DNA of 15,387 bases from NCBI GenBank assembly GCA_025465385.1, contig JAODNG010000062.1:1-15387 (forward strand), written 5' to 3'. Of this stretch, positions 1 through 7,556 are shown one piece after another. This DNA comes from Pseudonocardiales bacterium (GTDB lineage Bacteria; Actinomycetota; Actinomycetes; Mycobacteriales; Pseudonocardiaceae). Every line of letters starts with the position of its first letter. The stretch's first letter is position 1. The position numbers and the translations under genes were made by a program. The notes under the pieces were generated by a model. The model saw only the letters and a program-made list of their open reading frames with translations. It had not been told where the DNA came from and did not search any database.

Positions 1-1692
1 CATCACGCGGTCGGAGATGTGCCGAACGACGTTGAGGTCGTGCGCGATGAAGATGTAGGTGAGACCGAAGTCGCGCTGCAAGTCCTTGAGCAGATTCAGG
101 ATCTGCGCCTGCACCGAGACGTCGAGCGCGGACACCGGCTCGTCGGCCACGATCAGCTTGGGGCGCAGCGCGAGCGCACGCGCCAGGCCGATGCGTTGAC
201 GCTGGCCGCCGGAAAATTCGTGGGGGTACTTGTCCAGCGCTGCGCCGGCGAGTCCGACCTCGTCGAGGAGCTTGGCGACGGCCTTTTCTTGTTCGACGGC
301 GGATCCACGATGTTGGATGGCCAATGGCTCGCGCAGGATTGCGCGCACTCGCATCCGCGGATCCAGCGATGCGTAAGGGTCCTGAAACATCAGCTGGAAG
401 TCGCGCCGATGCCTGCGTAGCGCGCGGTGGGACTTCCCGCTGATCTCGGTGCCATCGAAGGTGATCGAACCCGATGTCGGTGTGTCCGCGGCCACGAGCA
501 GCCTACCGATGGTGCTCTTGCCGCAGCCTGATTCGCCGACGAGGCCGAAGGTCTCTCCGGTGTGGACGGTGAACGACACATCCGCCACCGCGCTGACCGT
601 ACCAATTTTCCGTTGCAGCACACCGTTGGAGGTAACCGGAAAGGTGCGTACCAGGTTGCGTACCACCAGCAGTGGTGCAGTTTCCTCGGCGACAGCGAGC
701 GGGGTGTGCGGGTTCGGCGTGGCCTGTTGCTTCGTGGTGAGGGGATGGAAGCAGGCAAACGGGTGCCCATTGCCGGTGAGGGCGGGTTCCTGGGCCCGGC
801 ATTGTTCCGTGGCATAGGCGCACCGAGCGGCGAATCGGCAGCCCAGCGGAGGGTCCGACAGGTCAGGTGGCAGGCCGGGAATGGCGTAAAGTCTGCGGTC
901 GGCGTCCACATTCTCGGGTAGCGCACGAAACAGTGCCTCAGTGTAGGGATGCCGTGGGTTGGCGAACAGCTCCTGCGTCGAGCTGGTCTCCACGATCTTT
1001 CCCGCGTACATCACCGCGACCCGGTCGGTGTATCCGGCGATGACGCCGAGGTCGTGGGTCACCAGGATCACCGCCATACCGAGGCGGTCGCGCAGTTCGT
1101 CGATGAGTTCGAGGATCTGCTTCTGGATGGTCGCATCGAGTGCCGTTGTCGGTTCGTCGGCGATCAGCAGTTCCGGTTCACACGCCAGCGCCATCGCGAT
1201 CACCACGCGTTGACGCATCCCACCAGACAGCAGGTGGGGATAGGAATCCAACCGTTCCTTGGCACGCGGCAGTCCGACCAGGTCGAGCACCTCCGCGGCG
1301 CGCTCTCGCGCTTGTGCCCGGGTCACGTCGCGGTGCAGCAGAACTGTCTCCGACACCTGGTCACCAATGGTCATGCACGGGTTCAGTGACGTCATCGGAT
1401 CCTGGAAGATCATGCCGATCCGGTTGCCACGAAGCTTGCGCATACCGGCTTCGTCGACCGTGGCGAGGTCGGTATCGCCAAGCGTGATCGAGCCGCTGAT
1501 AACGCGTCCACCAGGGGGCAACAGGCGAATGATCGACAGGGCGGTCATGGTCTTACCGCAGCCGGACTCGCCGACGATGCCGAGACTCTCGCCTTTGCCG
1601 ACGGTCAGCGAGACGCCACTTACTGGGTGCGCCGTGCCGTTGCGCAACGCGATGTCCGTGTGCACATCGTCAAGGGTCACGATAGGACTCAT
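1..1692 (-). CDS. dppD: Dipeptide/oligopeptide ABC transporter, fused tandem ATPase DppD (3' end missing)
   Basis: This cytoplasmic protein powers peptide import by hydrolysing ATP beneath the DppB/DppC permease pair. The frame is open without a stop from the ATG at 1692 to the window edge (564 codons), so two ATPase domains sit in one chain. Domain 1 has Walker A GESGCGKT at residues 41-48, an LSGGMRQR signature near 155 and Walker B ending in DEPTTALD near 180-187. Domain 2 has Walker A at 386-393, FSGGQRQR at 493-500, Walker B with DEP at 517-519 and the switch histidine at 551. Between them lies the oligopeptide-ATPase C-terminal module with cysteines 285, 291, 298 and 314, the spacing linked in this family to an Fe-S cluster. 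The start follows the dppC stop by 5 bp, and the dppC end (AGAGGTGA) doubles as ribosome binding site. Other bacteria usually encode DppD and DppF separately; mycobacterial DppD is fused like this one. Only the C-terminal tail is missing. Confidence 0.93.
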   Translation of the reverse strand, partial: MSPIVTLDDVHTDIALRNGTAHPVSGVSLTVGKGESLGIVGESGCGKTMTALSIIRLLPPGGRVISGSITLGDTDLATVDEAGMRKLRGNRIGMIFQDPMTSLNPCMTIGDQVSETVLLHRDVTRAQARERAAEVLDLVGLPRAKERLDSYPHLLSGGMRQRVVIAMALACEPELLIADEPTTALDATIQKQILELIDELRDRLGMAVILVTHDLGVIAGYTDRVAVMYAGKIVETSSTQELFANPRHPYTEALFRALPENVDADRRLYAIPGLPPDLSDPPLGCRFAARCAYATEQCRAQEPALTGNGHPFACFHPLTTKQQATPNPHTPLAVAEETAPLLVVRNLVRTFPVTSNGVLQRKIGTVSAVADVSFTVHTGETFGLVGESGCGKSTIGRLLVAADTPTSGSITFDGTEISGKSHRALRRHRRDFQLMFQDPYASLDPRMRVRAILREPLAIQHRGSAVEQEKAVAKLLDEVGLAGAALDKYPHEFSGGQRQRIGLARALALRPKLIVADEPVSALDVSVQAQILNLLKDLQRDFGLTYIFIAHDLNVVRHISDRVM

Positions 1693-1697
1693 CCTGC

Positions 1698-2594
1698 TCA
1701 CCTCTTTTGCAACCGAACTTCGAACGAATCACGCAATGCGTCGCCGATGAGGTTGAACGCGACCACCACGAGTACGATGGCCAGGCCTGGCGGATAGATC
1801 AACCACCAGTAGCCGTCGTAGGTGTAGTTGATGCCGTTGGAGAGCATATCCCCCCAGTTCGCGGCTGGCGGCGGTATGCCGAGGCCGAGGAAGCTCAGAG
1901 TGGCCACAAGCAAGATTGCATCTGCCACCTGGAAGGTCGCGTTCACCACCACGGTTCCGATGGCGTTAGGCGCGATGTGCCGGAGGATCGCGCGCAACGG
2001 GCCGCCACCCATCAACCGTACCGATGTCACGTAGTCCCTGGTCCGCAACGTCAATGCCTGACCACGCACCAACCGAGCCGGACCGAGCCACGAGATAAAC
2101 GCGATCACCAGGATCAGCAGCCCGATGGTGGGCCGCGCGATGGACGCGAGGAATAGCAACAGGAACAGCGCAGGCACCGCGAGCAGCGCATCGACAATGC
2201 GCATCATGGCGGAGTCGATGAAGCCACCTGCGTACCCGGCGATAGCGCCCCACAGGGTGCCGAAGACGGTGGCCAGCAGCGCGGCGGCGACACCCACCTC
2301 GAGCGAGGACTGTCCGCCGGCCATCAATCTGCCCAGCTGGTCGTAGCCGACCTCGTTGGTGCCCAAGGGATGTGCGCCTGACGGCGGTAGCGTGGCCTGC
2401 GACAGGTCGATGTGTACCTGGTCGGTGTGATAAACCAGGGGACCCACGTAACAGAACAGAATGAACGCCACGACGATACCGAGACCGACCACCGCGAGCT
2501 TGTTCTCCGCAAAAGCGGACAGCGGTCCCGCGAACACGCCGCGCGTCTTAGGTGAGTCAGACAGCGCCGCATCATCGGCAGGAATAGCGGTCAT
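1698..2594 (-). CDS. dppC: Dipeptide ABC transporter permease DppC
   Basis: This is the second inner-membrane subunit of the peptide importer, 298 aa, the usual size for the family. An N-terminal cytoplasmic segment is followed by a membrane helix at about residues 33-53. A periplasmic-type loop follows, with the family's HPLGTNEVGYDQLGRL at 75-90, and then five further hydrophobic stretches. The EAA coupling loop that contacts the ATPase is at about 187-212 (DYVTSVRLMGG onward). The conserved FLGLGIPPPAANWG follows at 235-248. The ATG at 2594 is chosen because it overlaps the dppB stop as ATGA and has GAGG five bases upstream. The frame stays open far upstream inside dppB, but that extension has no permease character. 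Translational coupling to dppB suggests equal production of the two permeases. Confidence 0.93.
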   Translation of the reverse strand: MTAIPADDAALSDSPKTRGVFAGPLSAFAENKLAVVGLGIVVAFILFCYVGPLVYHTDQVHIDLSQATLPPSGAHPLGTNEVGYDQLGRLMAGGQSSLEVGVAAALLATVFGTLWGAIAGYAGGFIDSAMMRIVDALLAVPALFLLLFLASIARPTIGLLILVIAFISWLGPARLVRGQALTLRTRDYVTSVRLMGGGPLRAILRHIAPNAIGTVVVNATFQVADAILLVATLSFLGLGIPPPAANWGDMLSNGINYTYDGYWWLIYPPGLAIVLVVVAFNLIGDALRDSFEVRLQKR

Positions 2595-3538
2595 GCGTAC
2601 CTCACTCGGGGGTCGAGGACGGCGTAGGCGAGGTCGGCGAGCAGCGAACCGATCACGGTGGCAACACCGACGAGAACGGTGATGCCGAGCATGATCGGAT
2701 AGTCCTGCGTTTGGGCGGCGGTCCAGAACAGCTGGCCCATACCCGGGAAGTTGAACACCGCCTCGGTGATCAGGGCGCCGGAGAAGATAGTCGGCAACGA
2801 CAGCCCGAGCAGGGTGGCGACCGGGATCAGCGAATTGCGCAGCACGTGGCGGATCAACACGCTGCGTTCGCCCGCACCTTTGGCGCGGGCGGTGCGGACG
2901 TAATCCTCGGCGAGGTTTTCGATTACCGAGGACCGCATATACCTGGAAAACTGCGCGATGGTCACCAGGGCCAGAGTCAGCACCGGCAGGATCAGCCCAG
3001 CAGGCTGCGACAGGATTACCCCTATCGAGGAACTCTGGGGCGCTTCCGCGGGCAGGATCGGCAGGTAGACCGAGAACACCACAATAAGTACGACCCCGAG
3101 GAAAAACGGTGGCGTTGCGTAGAAAACGAACGCCCAGAAGGTGATCGCGTAATCTGCGGCGTGGTTGCGCTTGACCGCTTGCACCATGCCGAGCGGGATC
3201 GCCACGACGAGCGCGAAGAGCGTGGACAGAACCGTGAGGACCAGGGTTTTGGGCAACCGCTCGCCGATCAGTGACACCACCGACTGATTGAACTTCACCG
3301 AGAAACCGAGGTTGCCGGTGACAAGCTGGGTGAGCCAATGCCAGTACTGGACCGGCACTGAGCGATCGTAGCCCATCTGATGGTTGAAGTTCGCGATCGC
3401 CGGGGGTGTGGCGCGTGGCCCGAGCTGCGCGCGGGCCGGTCCGCCGGGTAGCAGGTGAAGCAGGACGAAAACAATAACTGTCACGAGCAGCACGACGACG
3501 ATGGACTGCAGCAGCCGCCGGGTGATGAATCCGGTCAT
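2591..3538 (-). CDS. dppB: Dipeptide ABC transporter permease DppB
   Basis: This is the first inner-membrane subunit of the peptide importer, 315 aa. The N-terminus has the family pattern: ITRRLLQSI followed by a membrane helix (about residues 10-30) ending in LLPGGPA. Further hydrophobic segments lie at about 98-120, 132-160 and 182-198, with two more after the coupling loop. The EAA loop, which docks on the ATPase, is at about 211-239 (EDYVRTARAKGAGE onward), followed by FNFPGMGQL at 262-270. I chose the ATG at 3538 because it overlaps the dppA stop as ATGA. A TTG at 3553 in the same frame is possible, but its only Shine-Dalgarno-like sequence sits directly against it. The gene overlaps dppC by 4 bp downstream, so dppA-B-C-D is one tightly coupled operon. 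Confidence 0.93.
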   Translation of the reverse strand: MTGFITRRLLQSIVVVLLVTVIVFVLLHLLPGGPARAQLGPRATPPAIANFNHQMGYDRSVPVQYWHWLTQLVTGNLGFSVKFNQSVVSLIGERLPKTLVLTVLSTLFALVVAIPLGMVQAVKRNHAADYAITFWAFVFYATPPFFLGVVLIVVFSVYLPILPAEAPQSSSIGVILSQPAGLILPVLTLALVTIAQFSRYMRSSVIENLAEDYVRTARAKGAGERSVLIRHVLRNSLIPVATLLGLSLPTIFSGALITEAVFNFPGMGQLFWTAAQTQDYPIMLGITVLVGVATVIGSLLADLAYAVLDPRVRYA

Positions 3539-5379
3539 CTCACGTAGTACCAATCCTCCGGCGTAATATTCAGATACGGACTCTGTGGCGTGACTCCTTT
3601 GAGGTTATTCGCGATTTCTGTTTCCGCGTAATCGTAACTCGGTTGCCAGATGGCCGGCACGGTTTCTGAGCCGTACCGGGCATAGGCCTGCAAAGCCTCT
3701 GGCGAGTCGCTGTGCTGGGTTGCCTCGATGACCTGGTCGAGCTTCGGGTCCGAGAAGCTACCCACGTTGGATCCGGCACCGGTGCCGAAGATCTGTTCGC
3801 CGGTGGGATAGAAGTCCGGAGCGAACACCCAGCCGCCACCCCAGTTGCCCATCTCCCAGTTGCAGTCGGGTTTGCCAGCATCACAAGGAATGGCGGTGCC
3901 GATCACGGTGTTGAACGGTGCCCCCTGCAGATCGATATTGATGCCGACCTTGGTGGCCGAGGATTGCAGTTGCTGCATCGCCAGAGTGACCTGCGGGGTG
4001 CCGGTGGCGTACATCATCTGAAAGTGCAGTGGGGTGCCGGCTGTCACCCCTGAGCCGCACTGGTTCGGACCGGTGCCCGGCCGCTCGCAGGTACCCACAC
4101 CGTCGCGCGGAGTGCTCCAACCATGATCGGCGAGGAGTTTCTTGGCGTGATCAGGGTTGTAGACGAACGGATTGGGCTCGGTATTGCCACTGGCGTACGG
4201 GTTCTTCGGCGTCGTCGGCACCGGGCCGTTGGTCGTCGCGCCGTAGCCGTGCACGGCCGCCTTGATGATCGACTTCTGGTCGACGAGGGATGCCAGGGCT
4301 TGCCGGAAGTACTGCTGCTGGAAGATTGGGCCGACCTTCGGGTTGTGGTTGTTGAGCGGGAAGTAGTTGACCGACAAGCTTTGCCACCGGTCGAGTGTGT
4401 AGTTGTTCTCCAGCGGGTTGTGTCCCACGGCTTGGTCGTCCGGCTTGGCTGGAGCGTTCTCCGGTGGTAGGTAACCGACTTGAATGGAGTTGTCGCCGGA
4501 GCGCAGCACGTTGTACTCGGCGGCATTGTCGGAGAACGGTGCTTCGTTGAACTGGGCGAGATGCGGCTTGTTTGGTCCGGAGTAGGACTTGTTGGGGATG
4601 AAACTGATGTTGCCGTCGGCGTTGAAGGACTTTAGTCGCCAGGGACCGTCCACTACCTGCCACAACGGATTAGTGGCGTAACTGTTGATGCTCTTCGCCT
4701 GGTCGGTGAGGTAGTCGTAGACGGCGGTGCAGGCGCCGACACGGTGTTCACAGTCACTGGCGCCGGCCGCCGTGCGATCCCATGCGTGTGGAAGCGGAGT
4801 GATCTGGGAAAGCTCATTGTACACGAACCATTTCGCGCTGTAGCTCTTGTTCAGATGGAAGGTCACTTGGTTCGGCGAGTCCGCAGTCACCGAGTCGATG
4901 TCATCCGGGATCCCGCCCGGGACGTATACGGCCCAGTTCTTCTTCTCCGCCTTCATCATGTTGATCCAGAACACGATGCCGTCGGATGCCACTTTGGTAT
5001 TGTCCGACCACGCGTAGTCCCGCAGCTTGACGATCACGGTGCGGTTGTCATCGGAGAACGTTGGGTAGTCGGCTAGGCTCAGTTTGTCGTTCAGTACAGG
5101 CTGGCCGTTGTCGCCGAACCAGTACAGGGGTCGGTACATGAGGTATTGGAAGTCCGAAATCGAGGTAACACTGAAATAGACTACCGACATGAACGGAAAG
5201 ATGTAGTTCGGAGTGGTGTTCGCCGGTTCGGCGAAGGTGGCGATCCCGCCTTCCACGGGGCGGCCGGAGCTGGGAGTCGTTTGACCGGCACAAGCGGCCC
5301 CGATCAGGACGGTAATAGAGAAAAGAACCATCCAGATATGCGTTCGTGCGCGGGGTGAGACGGCTCCTGGTAACCGCAT
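3535..5379 (-). CDS. dppA: Peptide-binding lipoprotein of the Dpp ABC transporter (SBP_bac_5 family)
   Basis: This is the extracytoplasmic solute-binding protein that delivers peptides, or related ligands, to DppBC; it has 614 aa before processing. Residues 10-29 form a lipoprotein-type signal: an Arg-rich start, a hydrophobic core, then Cys30 as probable lipidated residue. The lipobox is weak, with Gly-Ala-Ala before the Cys rather than a Leu/Val at -3. The mature part resembles family 5 binding proteins (GGIATFAEP near the start, and FRQALASLVDQKSI at 358-371). Six other cysteines form three close pairs (210/217, 431/441, 499/506) and may be disulfide-closed loops. The ATG at 5379 is preceded by an excellent GGAGGAGGTGG; an in-frame GTG at 5400 would consume it. 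Two hand-counted 60-bp lines of this gene are 53-55% GC, lower than its neighbours. The ligand cannot be told from sequence; some mycobacterial Dpp systems also take up haem. Confidence 0.88.
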   Translation of the reverse strand: MRLPGAVSPRARTHIWMVLFSITVLIGAACAGQTTPSSGRPVEGGIATFAEPANTTPNYIFPFMSVVYFSVTSISDFQYLMYRPLYWFGDNGQPVLNDKLSLADYPTFSDDNRTVIVKLRDYAWSDNTKVASDGIVFWINMMKAEKKNWAVYVPGGIPDDIDSVTADSPNQVTFHLNKSYSAKWFVYNELSQITPLPHAWDRTAAGASDCEHRVGACTAVYDYLTDQAKSINSYATNPLWQVVDGPWRLKSFNADGNISFIPNKSYSGPNKPHLAQFNEAPFSDNAAEYNVLRSGDNSIQVGYLPPENAPAKPDDQAVGHNPLENNYTLDRWQSLSVNYFPLNNHNPKVGPIFQQQYFRQALASLVDQKSIIKAAVHGYGATTNGPVPTTPKNPYASGNTEPNPFVYNPDHAKKLLADHGWSTPRDGVGTCERPGTGPNQCGSGVTAGTPLHFQMMYATGTPQVTLAMQQLQSSATKVGINIDLQGAPFNTVIGTAIPCDAGKPDCNWEMGNWGGGWVFAPDFYPTGEQIFGTGAGSNVGSFSDPKLDQVIEATQHSDSPEALQAYARYGSETVPAIWQPSYDYAETEIANNLKGVTPQSPYLNITPEDWYYVR

Positions 5380-5429
5380 CGCACCACCTCCTCCTGTCAC
5401 TACGCAACGCGCCTCGTCGCCGAGACCGA

Positions 5430-5458
5430 AGGCTACTCAGCTGGTGATCACATGTCGT
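5430..5458 (-). promoter_or_regulatory. Candidate dppA promoter
   Basis: Read on the minus strand, ACGACA (5458-5453) and TAGCCT (5435-5430) are separated by exactly 17 bp. They resemble the -35 and -10 elements of a housekeeping-sigma promoter (TTGACA, TANNNT). Transcription would begin about 45 nt before the dppA ATG, leaving room for the strong Shine-Dalgarno. A GTGAC pentamer overlaps the -35 element and the palindrome GTGATCAC fills the spacer, which would suit a repressor. This is a motif match only. Confidence 0.35.
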
Positions 5459-5609
5459 GACACAGTCCACCAGCCTGCCCCCGAAAACGCGACTGTTGGT
5501 TACAGCCGGCGGCCTTCGACTTGATCGCGGACCACAGCGGTCACTACGTCCACCGCGACGATCGTGACGCAATCCCCGGCCTGGTGACACGCATCAGGTC
5601 ACATCAATC

Positions 5610-5638
5610 GTCGTCGACCGGGGTGAGGCGGTGACGAC
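5610..5638 (-). terminator. Possible stem-loop downstream of the S9 peptidase gene
   Basis: Nine complementary bases with one bulged base (GTCGTC-ACC against GGTGACGAC) enclose a loop of about 10 nt, 37-65 bp after the peptidase stop codon. There is no U-run after it on the minus strand. Actinomycete terminators often lack one, but the hairpin could equally be chance or part of the GTGAC-rich regulatory region. Confidence 0.25.
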
Positions 5639-5674
5639 CGTTTGAACAGTCTGCGCCGCGGGTCTGTGCGGATG

Positions 5675-7552
5675 TCATGCGCTGCGCTCGTCGAGGTCGA
5701 GCAGGTGGCTGATCAGCCAATCCACGACCTCCTCCAGGTAGGCCGCACGGCTGGTGGCGCCCAGGATCTCGTGCCCTTCGTCGGGCAGAACCAGGTAACC
5801 GGGTGACGCGCCGCGGGCCCGTAGCGTTGCGACAAGTTGTTCGGCCTGGGTGACGGGCACGTTGGTGTCCTGCGCACCGTGTACCACCAGCAGCGGGGCG
5901 CGCAGCTGGCCGATGCGGTGAATCGGCGAGAGTTCACGCAACAGCGCTGCGTCTTGCTGCGGATCGCCGTATCTGGTCACCGCTGCTGCCGCGATCCACG
6001 GCTCAGTGTGGGCGAAGAACGTCTCGAAGTCGATGATGCCGCACACGTCGACGCCGACCTGGAACAGGGCGGGATAGCGCACCATCGCTGCGACGGTCAG
6101 GTAGCCGCCGTAGGAGCGGCCGGCGCAGCCGATCGCGGTGGGATCCGTGAGCCCGGCGTCGACCAGATAACCAGCCACGTCGGCGACGTCATCGACGGCG
6201 GCGAACCGGCGATGGCGGACGTCGGCATCGACGAACCGACGCCCGAAACCGGTCGAGCCACGGACGTTCGGCGTGAACACCGCGACGCCGTGGCTCAGCA
6301 ACGCCTGGTGAAGCGGGTTGAACGTGGGACGCTCCTGGGCCTCCGGGCCGCCGTGCAACCACACCAGGGTGGGCACCGCGCCGAGCGCACCGGGCGGCCG
6401 GTAGAGCCAGCCGCTGAGAGCGAGGCCGTCCCGAGCCCGCCAGGTGTGCAACTCCGGCCGCGCCGTCGCGTCCGACGGCCATGGCGCTGGCACCGTGGGA
6501 GCCAGCCGCACCGGCTCGGCTGGCGACAGCGGGTGGCGCAGCACGTGCGGCGGCTCTGTGCTGGATTCCACGGCCAGCACGAGCGCTTCACCGTCGAAAG
6601 TGAAGGCGCAGCCCGTCACCACCTCCGCGGCTGGTCTCGGCAGCGCGCGACGCCCGTTGCCATCGAGGTCGACCAGTTCGAGCTCGCTGCGTCCCTCGAC
6701 ATTCCACACCGCGAGGACCGTCCGGCCAGTCGGATCGAGCGCGAACCTTTCGAGCTCGACGCGGTGGCGCCCAGCGACCAGGGTGGCGGCCGCTGGGTGG
6801 CCGGCGGCGACCCTCGGCAGTGCGAGCAGTGCGGCGAAGTCGCGGTCGGCGTCGGTATGCAGGTAGATCAGTCGACTATCAGGGGCGAAACGGGCGTCGG
6901 CGATGGTCGCATCGGCGCCGAGCAGCTCAGCTCTAGTCCCGCTGCGGGTGTCGACCAGTAGCAAGCGGCGGGCGCCCCGCGCGCCCAGGCGTACTACCGC
7001 GTAGCGCCCGTCGTGGCTGAAGGCACATACCCTCGCCGCGGGACCGCTCGCCAGGTAGCGGCGACGGCCCGAGCACACATCCACCGCATAGGTGTCGAGC
7101 ATGGTCGGGTCCGCGACGCTGCTCTGCGCAAGACCCACGATGTGCCCGCCGGGCTGCCAACAACTGATCGACGCGACCCCATCGGGATTTCCGGCGACGA
7201 TCTGGAGCTCGGAGCCATCTGGGCGCAGCGCGCGGACCACAATGCGTTCCCCACCGCCAGGCGCCGTCGTCAGGCAAAGCCACTCACCGTCAGGTGACCA
7301 AATGACCATCCGCACGTAGTCCTCGCCGGTGTCCAACCGCACCGGCGGTCCGGGCTGGCCCAGCGGGATCAGCCAGACCGCGGGTGTGCCGTCGCGGTCG
7401 GAGACCACGGCGAGCGTGTTGGCGTCCGGGGACAGTGCTGGCGAGGTGCACGTCTCGGCGGCAAGCCAGTCGAGGCCGGGTAACTCGGCGGCGAACCGGG
7501 CACGCCGATGCCGCGCGAAGCCGCTGACCTCTTCGGAGCTCGCCGGGTTCAC
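5675..7552 (-). CDS. S9-family (prolyl oligopeptidase-like) serine peptidase
   Basis: This is a predicted cytoplasmic serine peptidase of 625 aa acting on short peptides. The first ~380 residues show repeated beta-propeller-like blades (LSPDANTLAVVSD, WSPDGEWLCL, FAPDSRLIYL and similar). The C-terminal part is an alpha/beta hydrolase: an oxyanion-type LHGGPEAQ, the nucleophile Ser480 in GRSYGG, Asp562 in HGAQD and His594 in DEGHE, so the triad is complete. The overall layout matches acylaminoacyl-peptidase/dipeptidyl-peptidase relatives. No signal peptide is visible. I chose GTG at 7552, four bases after the amidotransferase stop, with AGGGGGA about nine bases upstream. The ATG at 7720 would overlap the previous gene by 160 bp and adds residues without family character. 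It is last in the three-gene unit, which suggests a turnover or maturation enzyme for the product of the two upstream genes. The adjacent dpp importer also fits a general peptide-use role. Confidence 0.88.
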   Translation of the reverse strand: MNPASSEEVSGFARHRRARFAAELPGLDWLAAETCTSPALSPDANTLAVVSDRDGTPAVWLIPLGQPGPPVRLDTGEDYVRMVIWSPDGEWLCLTTAPGGGERIVVRALRPDGSELQIVAGNPDGVASISCWQPGGHIVGLAQSSVADPTMLDTYAVDVCSGRRRYLASGPAARVCAFSHDGRYAVVRLGARGARRLLLVDTRSGTRAELLGADATIADARFAPDSRLIYLHTDADRDFAALLALPRVAAGHPAAATLVAGRHRVELERFALDPTGRTVLAVWNVEGRSELELVDLDGNGRRALPRPAAEVVTGCAFTFDGEALVLAVESSTEPPHVLRHPLSPAEPVRLAPTVPAPWPSDATARPELHTWRARDGLALSGWLYRPPGALGAVPTLVWLHGGPEAQERPTFNPLHQALLSHGVAVFTPNVRGSTGFGRRFVDADVRHRRFAAVDDVADVAGYLVDAGLTDPTAIGCAGRSYGGYLTVAAMVRYPALFQVGVDVCGIIDFETFFAHTEPWIAAAAVTRYGDPQQDAALLRELSPIHRIGQLRAPLLVVHGAQDTNVPVTQAEQLVATLRARGASPGYLVLPDEGHEILGATSRAAYLEEVVDWLISHLLDLDERSA

Positions 7553-7556
7553 CTCG

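Larger units (their letters stand above)
5380..5674 (-). promoter_or_regulatory. Regulatory gap between the peptidase gene and the dpp operon
   Basis: No gene is visible in this 295-bp stretch; the reading frames crossing it look like shadow frames. It should hold the end of the upstream transcript and the start of the dpp one. Its striking content is the pentamer GTGAC or its complement GTCAC at 5396, 5457, 5540, 5564, 5584, 5598 and 5631 (first bases, plus strand). Two of these form an inverted pair with a 9-bp spacer (5584-5602). The 8-bp palindrome GTGATCAC lies at 5444-5451, and CTGGTG/CACCAG arms flank 5441-5473. These look like binding sites for a dimeric regulator of dpp, but I cannot assign the family. 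Confidence 0.45.

Noticed and set aside
1..920. Separate oppF/dppF gene next to a dppD gene
   Set aside because: I translated the minus strand codon by codon from 960 to 1; it stays in the frame of the ATG at 1692 with no stop, so this is one fused protein.
2595..3338. An upstream extension of dppC that would give a 546-aa protein
   Set aside because: The added residues are the out-of-frame shadow of dppB, are Arg/Pro-rich and lack membrane segments. The ATGA overlap at 2591-2594 marks the true start.
5494..5506. A further GTAAC unit (minus strand) upstream of dppA as a GlnR site
   Set aside because: The unit at the required six-base spacing is TCGCG, which does not match the second half of the pattern.
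5048..5590. A 180-codon minus-strand frame crossing the dppA start and the gap before it
   Set aside because: It overlaps dppA in another frame, is very Arg-rich and has no recognisable motif, so I treat the gap as non-coding.
5837..6961. A 374-codon open frame on the plus strand
   Set aside because: It is fully antisense to the S9 peptidase, whose catalytic triad and propeller repeats are clear, and its translation is low-complexity with no domain. Long antisense frames are common in high-GC DNA.
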